Part shown: positions 57,511 to 64,000 of the stretch, piece by piece
Layout of the letters: each line of letters begins with the position of its first letter
Numbering within the stretch: position 1 is the first letter of the stretch
Assembly: GCA_035695065.1 (NCBI GenBank)
Contig: DASSEW010000031.1
Span: forward strand, 19,944 to 83,943
Direction of reading: 5' to 3'
Length of the DNA stretch: 64,000 nt
Source of the DNA: 66-474 sp035695065
Lineage (GTDB): Bacteria; Pseudomonadota; Gammaproteobacteria; Xanthomonadales; Rhodanobacteraceae
Notes under the pieces: generated by a model
Database searches by the model: none
Told to the model about the DNA's origin: nothing
The model's input: only the letters and a program-made list of their open reading frames with translations
Position numbers and translations under genes: made by a program

Positions 57511-58002
57511 TTAGAACGGAATATCGTCGTCCTCGAAATCACCCACGCCGCCGGAGGCCGGCTGCGGCGCGGGTGCCGGGCGCCCGCCGCCGGAAGGGCC
57601 GCGCGATTGCTGCGGGCGCTCGCGGTAACCGCCGCCTTCGCCGCCGCCGCGCGAACCGCCTTCACCCGGGCCGCCGAGCATATGCATTTCCTTGGCGACG
57701 ATGTCGGTGCTCCAGCGTTCGACCCCTTCCTTGTCGGTGTACTTGCTGCTGCGGATCGAACCTTCGATGTACACCTGCCCGCCCTTCTTCAGGTATTCGC
57801 CGGCAATCTCGGCAAGCCGGTCGAAGAACTTGACACGGTGCCATTCTGTGCGTTCCTGCTTCTCGCCGGACTGTTTGTCGGTCCAGCTATCCGAGGTGGC
57901 AACGCTGATGGTGCACATGGCCTTGCCGGATGCACTGTAACGCGTTTCCGGATCCGCGCCGAGATTGCCGATCAGGATGACCTTGTTGACGCCGCGTGCC
58001 AT
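57511..58002 (-). CDS. ssb: Single-stranded DNA-binding protein
   Basis: 163 residues. OB fold (1-112; MARGVNKVILIGNLGADPE, YIEGSIRSSKYTDKEGVE), a Gly/Arg/Pro-rich disordered linker (about 115-152) and the acidic tip DFEDDDIPF that recruits replication and repair partners. Homotetramer that coats single-stranded DNA. ATG 58002 starts at the usual MARGVNK; the frame is open upstream only by chance. Divergent from ispB with 155 bases between. Confidence 0.96.
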   Translation of the reverse strand: MARGVNKVILIGNLGADPETRYSASGKAMCTISVATSDSWTDKQSGEKQERTEWHRVKFFDRLAEIAGEYLKKGGQVYIEGSIRSSKYTDKEGVERWSTDIVAKEMHMLGGPGEGGSRGGGEGGGYRERPQQSRGPSGGGRPAPAPQPASGGVGDFEDDDIPF

Positions 58003-58157
58003 GGGAGTGTCCTCGAAGAATTGCAGGCCGACAGGATGCCAGCGCGCGGGGCCGACCGCCAGCGGATTCGGCAACCAGCCATGTAGGCCGGCGCCGCTTT
58101 CGCGTGTCGGTGAGCTGCCACGTCTATAATCGTGTTTCCACGGCAAGCCATCCACGC

Positions 58158-59162
58158 ATGAACCAGGCCGTCACCACGCGACCCGATGTTGCACCCGACT
58201 TCGCTTCCGTGCGCGCGCTGGCCGCGTCCGACATGGCCGCGGTGGACGCGCTGATCCGCAAGCGGCTGGCTTCCGACGTGGCGCTCGTGCACGCGGTCGG
58301 CGAGCACATCGTCGGTGGCGGCGGCAAGCGCCTGCGGCCGATGCTGCACGTGCTCGCCGCGCGCGCCGCCGGGTATGCAGGCGACGCGCACATCCAGCTC
58401 GCCGCGATCGTGGAATTCATCCACACCGCCACGCTTTTGCACGACGACGTGGTGGACGGCTCCGACCTGCGGCGCGGGCGCAAGACCGCGAACGCGCTGT
58501 GGGGCAACGCCGCCAGCGTGCTGGTCGGCGATTTCCTGTATTCGCGCGCGTTCCAGCTGATGGTGGAGCTGGACCGCATGCGGGTGATGGGCATCCTCGC
58601 CGACACCACCAACGCGATCGCCGAAGGCGAGGTGCTGCAACTGCTCAATCTCGGCAATGCCGACATCGACGAAGCCGCCTACCTGCGCGTGATCGAGCGC
58701 AAGACCGCGGTGCTGTTCGCCGCGGCCACGCAGCTCGGCGCAGTGCTGGCTGGGCTGCCCGAAAAGCAGGAATGCGCGCTGCGCGAATACGGCATGCAGC
58801 TCGGCTTTGCGTTCCAGATCGCCGACGACCTGCTGGATTACGTTTCGGACGCGCAGACGCTCGGCAAGAACATCGGCGACGACCTGGCGGAAGGCAAACC
58901 CACGCTGCCGCTGATCTACGCGATCGAGCGCGCCGCGCCCGCGCAGGCCGAAACGCTGCGTCATGCGCTCAGCTCCGACCGGCTCTCCTCACTCGATGCC
59001 ATCGTGCAGGCGATCCGCGAATCCGGCGCAATTGCGCGCGTGCGCGCCCGCGCGCAGGGCCACGCCGATGCCGCGCGCGAGGCGCTTTCCGCGCTGCCGC
59101 CATCGCGCCACCGCGATGCGCTGGATGCGTTGGCGGTGTATGCGGTGGAACGCGACCACTGA
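58158..59162 (+). CDS. ispB: Octaprenyl-diphosphate synthase
   Basis: 334 residues. All-helical trans-prenyltransferase with GGGGKRLRPML, first aspartate motif LLHDDVVDGSDLRRG (D96, D97, D100) and second motif FQIADDLLDY. Makes the C40 (or similar) isoprenoid tail of ubiquinone; chain length cannot be read with certainty. Two UbiH-type hydroxylases lie 1.1 kb downstream on the other strand. Confidence 0.93.
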   Translation: MNQAVTTRPDVAPDFASVRALAASDMAAVDALIRKRLASDVALVHAVGEHIVGGGGKRLRPMLHVLAARAAGYAGDAHIQLAAIVEFIHTATLLHDDVVDGSDLRRGRKTANALWGNAASVLVGDFLYSRAFQLMVELDRMRVMGILADTTNAIAEGEVLQLLNLGNADIDEAAYLRVIERKTAVLFAAATQLGAVLAGLPEKQECALREYGMQLGFAFQIADDLLDYVSDAQTLGKNIGDDLAEGKPTLPLIYAIERAAPAQAETLRHALSSDRLSSLDAIVQAIRESGAIARVRARAQGHADAAREALSALPPSRHRDALDALAVYAVERDH

Positions 59163-59183
59163 TCCCGCTCAGTCGCGACCAGC

Positions 59184-59237
59184 GTAGGGCGGGCATCGCC
59201 CGCCGCCATCGGACGTGGCGGACAATGTCCGCCCTAC
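59184..59237. repeat. 54-bp GTAGGGCGGG-type palindromic element
   Basis: GTAGGGCGGG (59184-59193) with an inner GGGCATCGCCC hairpin, then GGCGGACAATGTCCGCCCTAC, a second hairpin, ending at 59237. A short relative of the 85-bp elements, sitting after ispB. The rest of the 124-base gap shows nothing else. Confidence 0.65.
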
Positions 59238-59286
59238 ATGTGCGGGATGCATTGGCGATGTAAGCCAGTGGAGCGCGATAGCCTCA

Positions 59287-60084
59287 TCAATGTTCCGCGG
59301 CCCAAGCCTCATCCAGCCACTCATGCATCATCCTGAACGCGCGTTTCGCCACCGTCGGGTTGTAGGCGCAGCCGGGTGACGGATTTGACTGCGGCTCGGC
59401 GAAGCAATGCACGGCATGGCCGAACACCACGAATTGCCACTCGGCCGGGCTCATCCGCATCTCGTCCATGAACTTGCCGGCGTCCGGCATCGTCATGGTG
59501 TCGTCGGCACCGTTCATCGCCAGCACGCGCGCCTTGATGTTTTTGGCGAGCGAGGGATCATCGGTCGACAGGTCGCCATGGAAACTCACCACCGCGGCGA
59601 CATCCGCGCCGCTGCGGGCGAGATCCAGCACCGACGAACCGCCGAAGCAGAAGCCGATCGCTGCAAGCTTCGATGCATCGATCGGTGCGGCATGCGATTG
59701 CGCCAGCTTCTTCAATTGATCGAACGCCGCCACGGCACGCGCGCGCATTTCCGCGCGGTGCGCGTACAACGGTTCCACCGCCGTTCCGGCTTCCTTGTTG
59801 TCCTTCGGGCGCAGGTCCTTGCCGTACATGTCGCCCATGAAGATCACGTAATCACGGCCGGCGATGGTCTTGGCCTCGGCGATGCTGGCCTCGTTGATGC
59901 CCAGCCAGTTCGGGAACATCACCAGGCCGGGCCGCGGCGCCTTCACCGCGTCGTCCCAGACCAGCACGCCGCGCATGGTCTTGCCGTGCACCGTGTAGTC
60001 AATGGTCTTCGTCTGCATTGCCGCGTGGGCGAAGGATGAAAAGCCGAACAGCAGTGCAGCGATCAACAGCAGGCGGGTTCGCAT
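59287..60084 (-). CDS. Exported dienelactone hydrolase family protein
   Basis: 265 residues. Sec signal (1-22, ending FAHAA). Alpha/beta hydrolase with the dienelactone-hydrolase nucleophile elbow GFCFGGSS (Cys in place of Ser), acid in MNGADDTM and His in VFGHAVHCF. The extra signal peptide suggests a periplasmic esterase rather than the classical chlorocatechol enzyme. ATG 60084 follows AAGGAG at six bases. Its leader directly contains a heptamer array and an inverted repeat. Confidence 0.87.
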   Translation of the reverse strand: MRTRLLLIAALLFGFSSFAHAAMQTKTIDYTVHGKTMRGVLVWDDAVKAPRPGLVMFPNWLGINEASIAEAKTIAGRDYVIFMGDMYGKDLRPKDNKEAGTAVEPLYAHRAEMRARAVAAFDQLKKLAQSHAAPIDASKLAAIGFCFGGSSVLDLARSGADVAAVVSFHGDLSTDDPSLAKNIKARVLAMNGADDTMTMPDAGKFMDEMRMSPAEWQFVVFGHAVHCFAEPQSNPSPGCAYNPTVAKRAFRMMHEWLDEAWAAEH

Positions 60085-60100
60085 GATCGTCTCCTTGGTG

Positions 60101-60149
60101 TCGGGACTCGGAACTCGGAACTCGGGACTCGGGACTCGGGACTCGGGAA
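60101..60149. repeat. Seven tandem heptamers upstream of the dienelactone hydrolase
   Basis: Seven units of TCGGGAC or TCGGAAC in strict 7-base steps, ending a few bases before the RBS of the minus-strand gene. Same unit as the cluster after pilR. Confidence 0.75.
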
Positions 60150-60163
60150 GCGTAACCCCTTTC

Positions 60164-60277
60164 GTCGTCATTCCGGGGCCGCGCGCAGCGCGGAACCCGG
60201 AATCTGCTTTTCTGCCCCGCATGGAGCAGATTCCGGGTTCCGTTCGCAAGGAGCGCGAACGGCCCCGGAATGATGAC
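60164..60277. repeat. 114-bp inverted repeat with GTCATTCCGG ends, copy B
   Basis: GTCGTCATTCCGGGGCC (60164-60180) pairs with GGCCCCGGAATGATGAC (60261-60277) with one mismatch. The centre holds GGAATCTGCT/AGCAGATTCC and GTTCGC/GCGAAC arms, giving a branched fold. Lies between the UbiH-family gene and the dienelactone hydrolase. Confidence 0.7.
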
Positions 60278-60285
60278 AGTTTTCC

Positions 60286-61470
60286 TCAACGCCCTGCGGC
60301 ATGTGCCGACAATTTTCGCTTCAACGGCCCCAGCGCTTCCACCGCGCGCATGCCGAGCCCGCGCAGCGCAACCAGCGGCGGCGCGCGCCATGCGAACGTG
60401 CGTGACAGCGCGTCGAACGAAAGCGCATCCAGCGTGTCGGCCGAGCGACGCCTGCGCGCGTAGCGTTGCAGAACATGGATCGCTGCGAAGTCTCGGTTCG
60501 CGGCGCGCGCTTCGCCCAATACCGAAACGAGTTCGGCCACATCGCGCAGGCCGAGGTTCGCGCCCTGCCCGGCCAGCGGATGCACCGCGTGCGCGGCGTC
60601 GCCCAGCAGCACGCAACGCTCGCTCGCATAGGCGGTCGCCAATTGCAGGCGCAGCGGGAACGAGGCGCGCGGCGTGGTTCCGGTGATCCGTCCGAGGCGG
60701 AAATCGGTGGCGAGACCCACCGCTTCGCAAAACGCATTATCGTCCAGCGCGAGCACGCGCTGCGCTTCGGCTTCCGGCAAGGTCCACACGATCGAACTGC
60801 GCCCATCGCGCAGCGGCAGCAGCGCGATCGGGCCATCCGCAAGGAATCGTTGCCAAGCCGTGGCTTCGTGCGATTTTTCGGTCGCGACATGCGCCACCAC
60901 CGCGCGCTGTGCATAGTCGCGCCCGCGCGTGGCAATACTGGCTTTCTCGCGCAGCGTGGACTTCGCGCCATCGGCGATCACCAGCACGCGCGCGGACAGC
61001 GGCCCGCCTTCGTTCAACTCCAGCGACACGCGATCGGCGCGCGCTTCGAAATCGCGCAGCTCGCCCGGACAGACGCGCCGCACGCCGGCCCGCTCCAAGG
61101 CCTGCCACAACGTCCATTGCAGAAGTTTGTTCTCGACGATCCAGCCGAGTTCCGCGCGGCCTTCCTGCGTCGCATCGAAGTGCAGCTCGGCACCGCTTTC
61201 GGCATCCCACACGTACATGCGCGAGTATGGCGACACCCGCGCATCGCGCACCGTGCTCCACACGCCGACGTCATCGAGCAACTTCGCTGAAGACGGCGCC
61301 AGCGCGATCACGCGCAGGTCCTCGCGATCCTCCGCGCGCCACGGGGCCGGCTCGCGCGCCTCGACCAGCACGACCTCGAAGCCCTTGCGTGTCAGCGCCA
61401 GCGCGCAGGCCGCGCCGATCATGCCGCCGCCGGCGATCGCCACGTCCGGAATCGCGCGACGCGTGTTCAT
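60286..61470 (-). CDS. UbiH/UbiF/Coq6-family FAD monooxygenase
   Basis: 394 residues. FAD motif IAGGGMIGAACA, the family RxxL region ALAPSSAKLLDDVGVW, and the FAD-closing LLGDAAHAVHPLAGQGANLGLRD. A ring hydroxylase of ubiquinone biosynthesis; position (C1, C5 or C6) cannot be set by eye, though pairing with ubiH suggests UbiF/UbiI-type work. ATG 61470 overlaps the ubiH stop (ATGA). Cytoplasmic side of the membrane. Confidence 0.88.
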   Translation of the reverse strand: MNTRRAIPDVAIAGGGMIGAACALALTRKGFEVVLVEAREPAPWRAEDREDLRVIALAPSSAKLLDDVGVWSTVRDARVSPYSRMYVWDAESGAELHFDATQEGRAELGWIVENKLLQWTLWQALERAGVRRVCPGELRDFEARADRVSLELNEGGPLSARVLVIADGAKSTLREKASIATRGRDYAQRAVVAHVATEKSHEATAWQRFLADGPIALLPLRDGRSSIVWTLPEAEAQRVLALDDNAFCEAVGLATDFRLGRITGTTPRASFPLRLQLATAYASERCVLLGDAAHAVHPLAGQGANLGLRDVAELVSVLGEARAANRDFAAIHVLQRYARRRRSADTLDALSFDALSRTFAWRAPPLVALRGLGMRAVEALGPLKRKLSAHAAGR

Positions 61471-62675
61471 GGCGCGCGCTCCAGCGTTGCCGTGGGAGGC
61501 GCTGAACCGCGCCAGCCCATGCCGCGTCTGGCCAACGCGCGCTTCAGCGGGGGCACGCTGTCGAAGGCCATCAGCGCCAGCGAGCGCAGCGGCGCGAACG
61601 CCGCCTGCGGCAGGCAAGCCAGTGAAATCAGTCCGTGGCTGAAGGCGAGCACGCCGTCGCGATCCGGCGCGCGGCGCGCGGCGTAATCGCGCAGCAGTTC
61701 GTCGTTACCCGGATCGTCCGCGTTGGCAATCAGCTCGGCCAGGGTCAGCGCATCGCGCAGGCCGAGATTGAAACCCTGCGCGCCAATCGGATGCACGGTT
61801 TGCGCGGCGTTGCCGATCACGACCGCGCGCGGCGCGACCAGCGACTGCGCCAGCACGCGACGCGCGTGATGCGCCTGACGTTTCCCTGGACGCGCCAATC
61901 GGCCGAGCTTCCAGCCGAAGCGGCGCTGCGCCAGCGCGGCGAACTCATCATCGCCCATCGCCAGCACGCCTTCGGCCTGCTCCGAAGCCACCGTGAGCAC
62001 CAGCCCACAGCGCCGGCCGCCGAGCGGCAGCAGCGCGACCGGCCCGCCGTCGGAGAAGCGTTCGTAGGCGCAGCCGTCCGGATCGCGCTCGGGCGTGATC
62101 GTGCAGACGATCAGGCTTTGCGCATAGTCGTGTTCACTTGCAGCGATGCCGGCCTGCGCGCGCACGAACGAGTTCGTTCCGTCGGCGCCGACCAGCAGCT
62201 TCGTTTCGATCTCCCGGAGTTCGTCACCAACGCGGATCGTCGCGCGCCAGCCATGTTCGATCAGGTCCAATCTTTCCAGCTTCGCCGGCATCAACCGTGT
62301 TACATGACTGCACTCGCGCAGCCGCAGCTCCAGCGCGTTGCCGAGCTCGCGCGCCGGCAGCGTGGCGCCGAGCGCATCCACGCCTGCTTCCTCGGCGGAC
62401 AGGCGCGCGGCACCGAACTCGCCGACGCGACTGACGTGCAGACGCGTGATCGGCGTACCGCCCTGCGCGTGTTTCCACACACCGAGGTTCGTGAGCGCAT
62501 TGACCGTCGCGCGCGCGAGCGCGAGATTGCGTTCGTCGTAGCTCGGTTGCGCCGGTGCGCGCGGCGCGGCGGCTTCGATGAGTGTGGCGCTGCGCCCGGC
62601 GGCATCCAGCGCGATCGCGAGGCTCGCGCCGACCAGTCCACCGCCGATGACCAATATATCCGTGTGCTCGCGCAT
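61467..62675 (-). CDS. ubiH: Ubiquinone biosynthesis hydroxylase UbiH
   Basis: 402 residues. FAD motif VIGGGLVGASLAIAL, SYDERNLALA typical of UbiH, LVGADGTNSFVR and the closing VIGNAAQTVHPIGAQGFNLGLRD. Hydroxylates a polyprenyl-phenol ring in ubiquinone synthesis. First gene of a two-gene operon with the second hydroxylase. It is divergent from the DUF6580 gene; 118 bases lie between. Confidence 0.9.
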   Translation of the reverse strand: MREHTDILVIGGGLVGASLAIALDAAGRSATLIEAAAPRAPAQPSYDERNLALARATVNALTNLGVWKHAQGGTPITRLHVSRVGEFGAARLSAEEAGVDALGATLPARELGNALELRLRECSHVTRLMPAKLERLDLIEHGWRATIRVGDELREIETKLLVGADGTNSFVRAQAGIAASEHDYAQSLIVCTITPERDPDGCAYERFSDGGPVALLPLGGRRCGLVLTVASEQAEGVLAMGDDEFAALAQRRFGWKLGRLARPGKRQAHHARRVLAQSLVAPRAVVIGNAAQTVHPIGAQGFNLGLRDALTLAELIANADDPGNDELLRDYAARRAPDRDGVLAFSHGLISLACLPQAAFAPLRSLALMAFDSVPPLKRALARRGMGWRGSAPPTATLERAP

Positions 62676-62793
62676 GGCTTGATGATACCGGCGTTCGAGC
62701 CGTGGCTCGCTGCGCGCGACGATCAGCCTCGAGTACCGTCAAGTCATCGCGCTTTGCGCTAAGCTATCCAGATCGCTATCGAGGATGCTTCCC

Positions 62794-63360
62794 ATGTCGC
62801 GCACCCACCAATCCTCCCTGCTCACGCCGCGCAATCTGGTGTTGTGCGCGATGATCGCGTTCGCGGTCGGCTACCGGCTGCTGGTGCATTTCTCGGCGGG
62901 CGCGTTGCCCTGGAACTTCACCCCGGTGGAAGCGATGGCGCTGTTCGGCGGCGCGTACTTCGCTGACAGGCGCCTGGCCGTTCTGGTGCCGCTGGCCGCG
63001 ATGGCGTTGTCGGATGTCGTCATCGGCTTCGACGGCACGATGTCGCTGGTGGTGTATGCGTGCATCGCAGCCACCGCGTTCGCCGGTTTCGGCCTGCGCG
63101 GGCGCGTGCGCATCCTCAACGTGGCGCTCGCCGCGATCGCCAGCGCGACCGGCTTCTACCTGATCACCAACTTCTTCGTGTGGCTCACCGGCGCGATGTA
63201 CGCGCACAGCTTCGCGGGGCTGGTCGAGTGCTATGTCGCCGGCTGGCCGTTCTACCAGTACGGCTCGCTGCCCGGCACGGTGCTGTGGAGCGCACTGCTG
63301 TTCGGCGGCTTCGCGCTGCTGAGCCGGCGGTATATGGCGTTGCGAATGGCGGCGGTGTGA
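62794..63360 (+). CDS. DUF6580-like integral membrane protein
   Basis: 188 residues with five or six hydrophobic segments. The FTPVEAMALFGGAYFADRRLA and LVECYVAGWPFYQYGSLPGTVLWS pattern is that of a small membrane family known as DUF6580, function unknown. ATG 62794 follows GAGGA at eight bases; the ATG at 62785 lies too close to that site. Between ubiH (divergent) and the cobalamin adenosyltransferase. Confidence 0.7.
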   Translation: MSRTHQSSLLTPRNLVLCAMIAFAVGYRLLVHFSAGALPWNFTPVEAMALFGGAYFADRRLAVLVPLAAMALSDVVIGFDGTMSLVVYACIAATAFAGFGLRGRVRILNVALAAIASATGFYLITNFFVWLTGAMYAHSFAGLVECYVAGWPFYQYGSLPGTVLWSALLFGGFALLSRRYMALRMAAV

Positions 63361-63369
63361 TTTCGTGCG

Positions 63370-63432
63370 GTAGACGGCGGACAGTGTCCGCCCTACGGTT
63401 CGTTGCAGTAGGGCGGGCATCGCCAGCCCTGC
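63370..63432. repeat. Two palindromic GTAGGGCGGG-type half elements
   Basis: GTAGACGGCGGACAGTGTCC onward to CCGCCCTAC at 63396 is one hairpin; GTAGGGCGGGCATCGCCAGC from 63408 to about 63432 is the other. They are the two halves of the element at 59184-59237, in swapped order. Confidence 0.6.
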
Positions 63433-63445
63433 GGAGCGCTCCATA

Positions 63446-64000
63446 TTGGGCAATCGGCTCTCGAAGATTTACACCCGCACCGGGGACGATGGCAGCACCG
63501 GTCTCGGCGACGGCACGCGCGTGCGCAAGGATTCCGCGCGCGTCGAGGCGTACGGCACGGTGGACGAACTCAACAGCACGCTGGGCGTGCTGCTCGCGGT
63601 TACCGGTCTGCCCGCGGCAGTGGTCGAAACGCTGACGCAAATCCAGCACGACCTGTTCGACCTCGGCGGCGAGCTGTGCATTCCCGGCATGGCGATGGTG
63701 GACGACACCGACATCGCGCGGCTGGAATCGACGCTGGACCAGCTCAACGAAGACCTGCCGCCGCTGAAGGAATTCATCCTGCCCGGCGGCGGCATGGCCG
63801 CTGCGCAGTGCCATGTCGCGCGCACCGTGTGCCGGCGCGCGGAGCGCTGCGTGGTGACGCTGGCGCGCGAGGAAACGGTACGACCGCAGGCGCTGCACTA
63901 TCTGAATCGCCTCTCCGACCTGCTGTTCGTGCTGGCGCGCGTGCTGGCGCGTTCCAGTGGCCACGGGGAAGTGCTGTGGCAACACGAACGCAGGAAGCGC
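63446..64000 (+). CDS. PduO-type cob(I)alamin adenosyltransferase (3' end outside window)
   Basis: 185 codons are visible and no stop is reached. The start TTG 63446 gives MGNRLSKIYTRTGDDGSTGL, the family's usual N-terminus, and no ATG fits; GGAG lies nine bases upstream. Other marks: YGTVDELNSTLG, LFDLGGELC, ILPGGG, CRRAERCVV and the closing LNRLSDLLFVLAR, so the catalytic core is complete and only a few codons are missing. Transfers the adenosyl group from ATP to cob(I)alamin, making coenzyme B12. No other cobalamin gene is in view. Confidence 0.92.
   Translation, partial: MGNRLSKIYTRTGDDGSTGLGDGTRVRKDSARVEAYGTVDELNSTLGVLLAVTGLPAAVVETLTQIQHDLFDLGGELCIPGMAMVDDTDIARLESTLDQLNEDLPPLKEFILPGGGMAAAQCHVARTVCRRAERCVVTLAREETVRPQALHYLNRLSDLLFVLARVLARSSGHGEVLWQHERRKR

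Noticed and set aside
60101..60149. Possible CRISPR array
   Set aside because: Units are 7 bases in direct tandem without spacers.

Overview
The window is high-GC proteobacterial DNA, densely coding, with short intergenic gaps and no phage, plasmid, rRNA, tRNA or CRISPR signature. Gene content (SUF operon led by an Rrf2 regulator, sucCD next to pilSR, ubiquinone hydroxylases, a solo rnfB linked to nth, GH92 and S9 secreted enzymes) and the style of the intergenic repeats suggest a gammaproteobacterium of the Xanthomonadales, probably Rhodanobacteraceae. That placement is an inference from gene content, not a measured phylogeny.

Layout. 1-10 kb: the 3' end of asnS, a MalM-like lipoprotein and an atypical SDR; then an aldehyde dehydrogenase and a Rid protein that both look like 2-aminomuconate-pathway enzymes, with a beta-carbonic anhydrase and a secreted EreA/ChaN-like protein between them. 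On the minus strand follow hutG, a glutathione reductase and a DadA-like oxidoreductase. 10-17.5 kb: an NlpC/P60 lipoprotein, DoxX, slyD, an MFS/cytochrome c pair, a compact rnfB-phosphoesterase-unknown-nth operon and a four-EF-hand exported protein with a clear terminator. 17.6-30 kb: rnt, a Pit phosphate transporter with its DUF47 partner, a CNNM/CorC protein, trmJ and suhB (divergent), rhomboid, GNAT, M20 peptidase, ComEA-like, SET-domain, DUF3147, HutD and a two-component system.

30-43.7 kb: a minus-strand SUF operon (rrf2-sufBCDS-GNAT-Rieske), nadE and sucCD, then plus-strand pilS-pilR. 44-57.3 kb: an island of exported hydrolases (GH92, a FucP-type sugar transporter, GH92, GH47, a 1081-residue BNR/sortilin-like protein, an S9 peptidase) that reads as a system for taking apart high-mannose glycoproteins. 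57.5-64 kb: ssb, ispB, a dienelactone hydrolase, two UbiH-family hydroxylases, a membrane protein and the start of a PduO-type cobalamin adenosyltransferase cut by the window edge.

The intergenic DNA carries at least four repeat families: a ~145-bp MITE-like element with terminal inverted repeats (two copies, both supplying stop codons to neighbouring genes); an 85-bp double-hairpin GTAGGGCGGG/CCCGCCCTAC element placed inside the suf and suc operons, with shorter relatives; heptamer clusters with strict 7-bp period; and ~115-bp inverted repeats ending in CGTCATTCCGG. These repeats, the glycoprotein island and the solo-rnfB operon are the parts most worth a second look.
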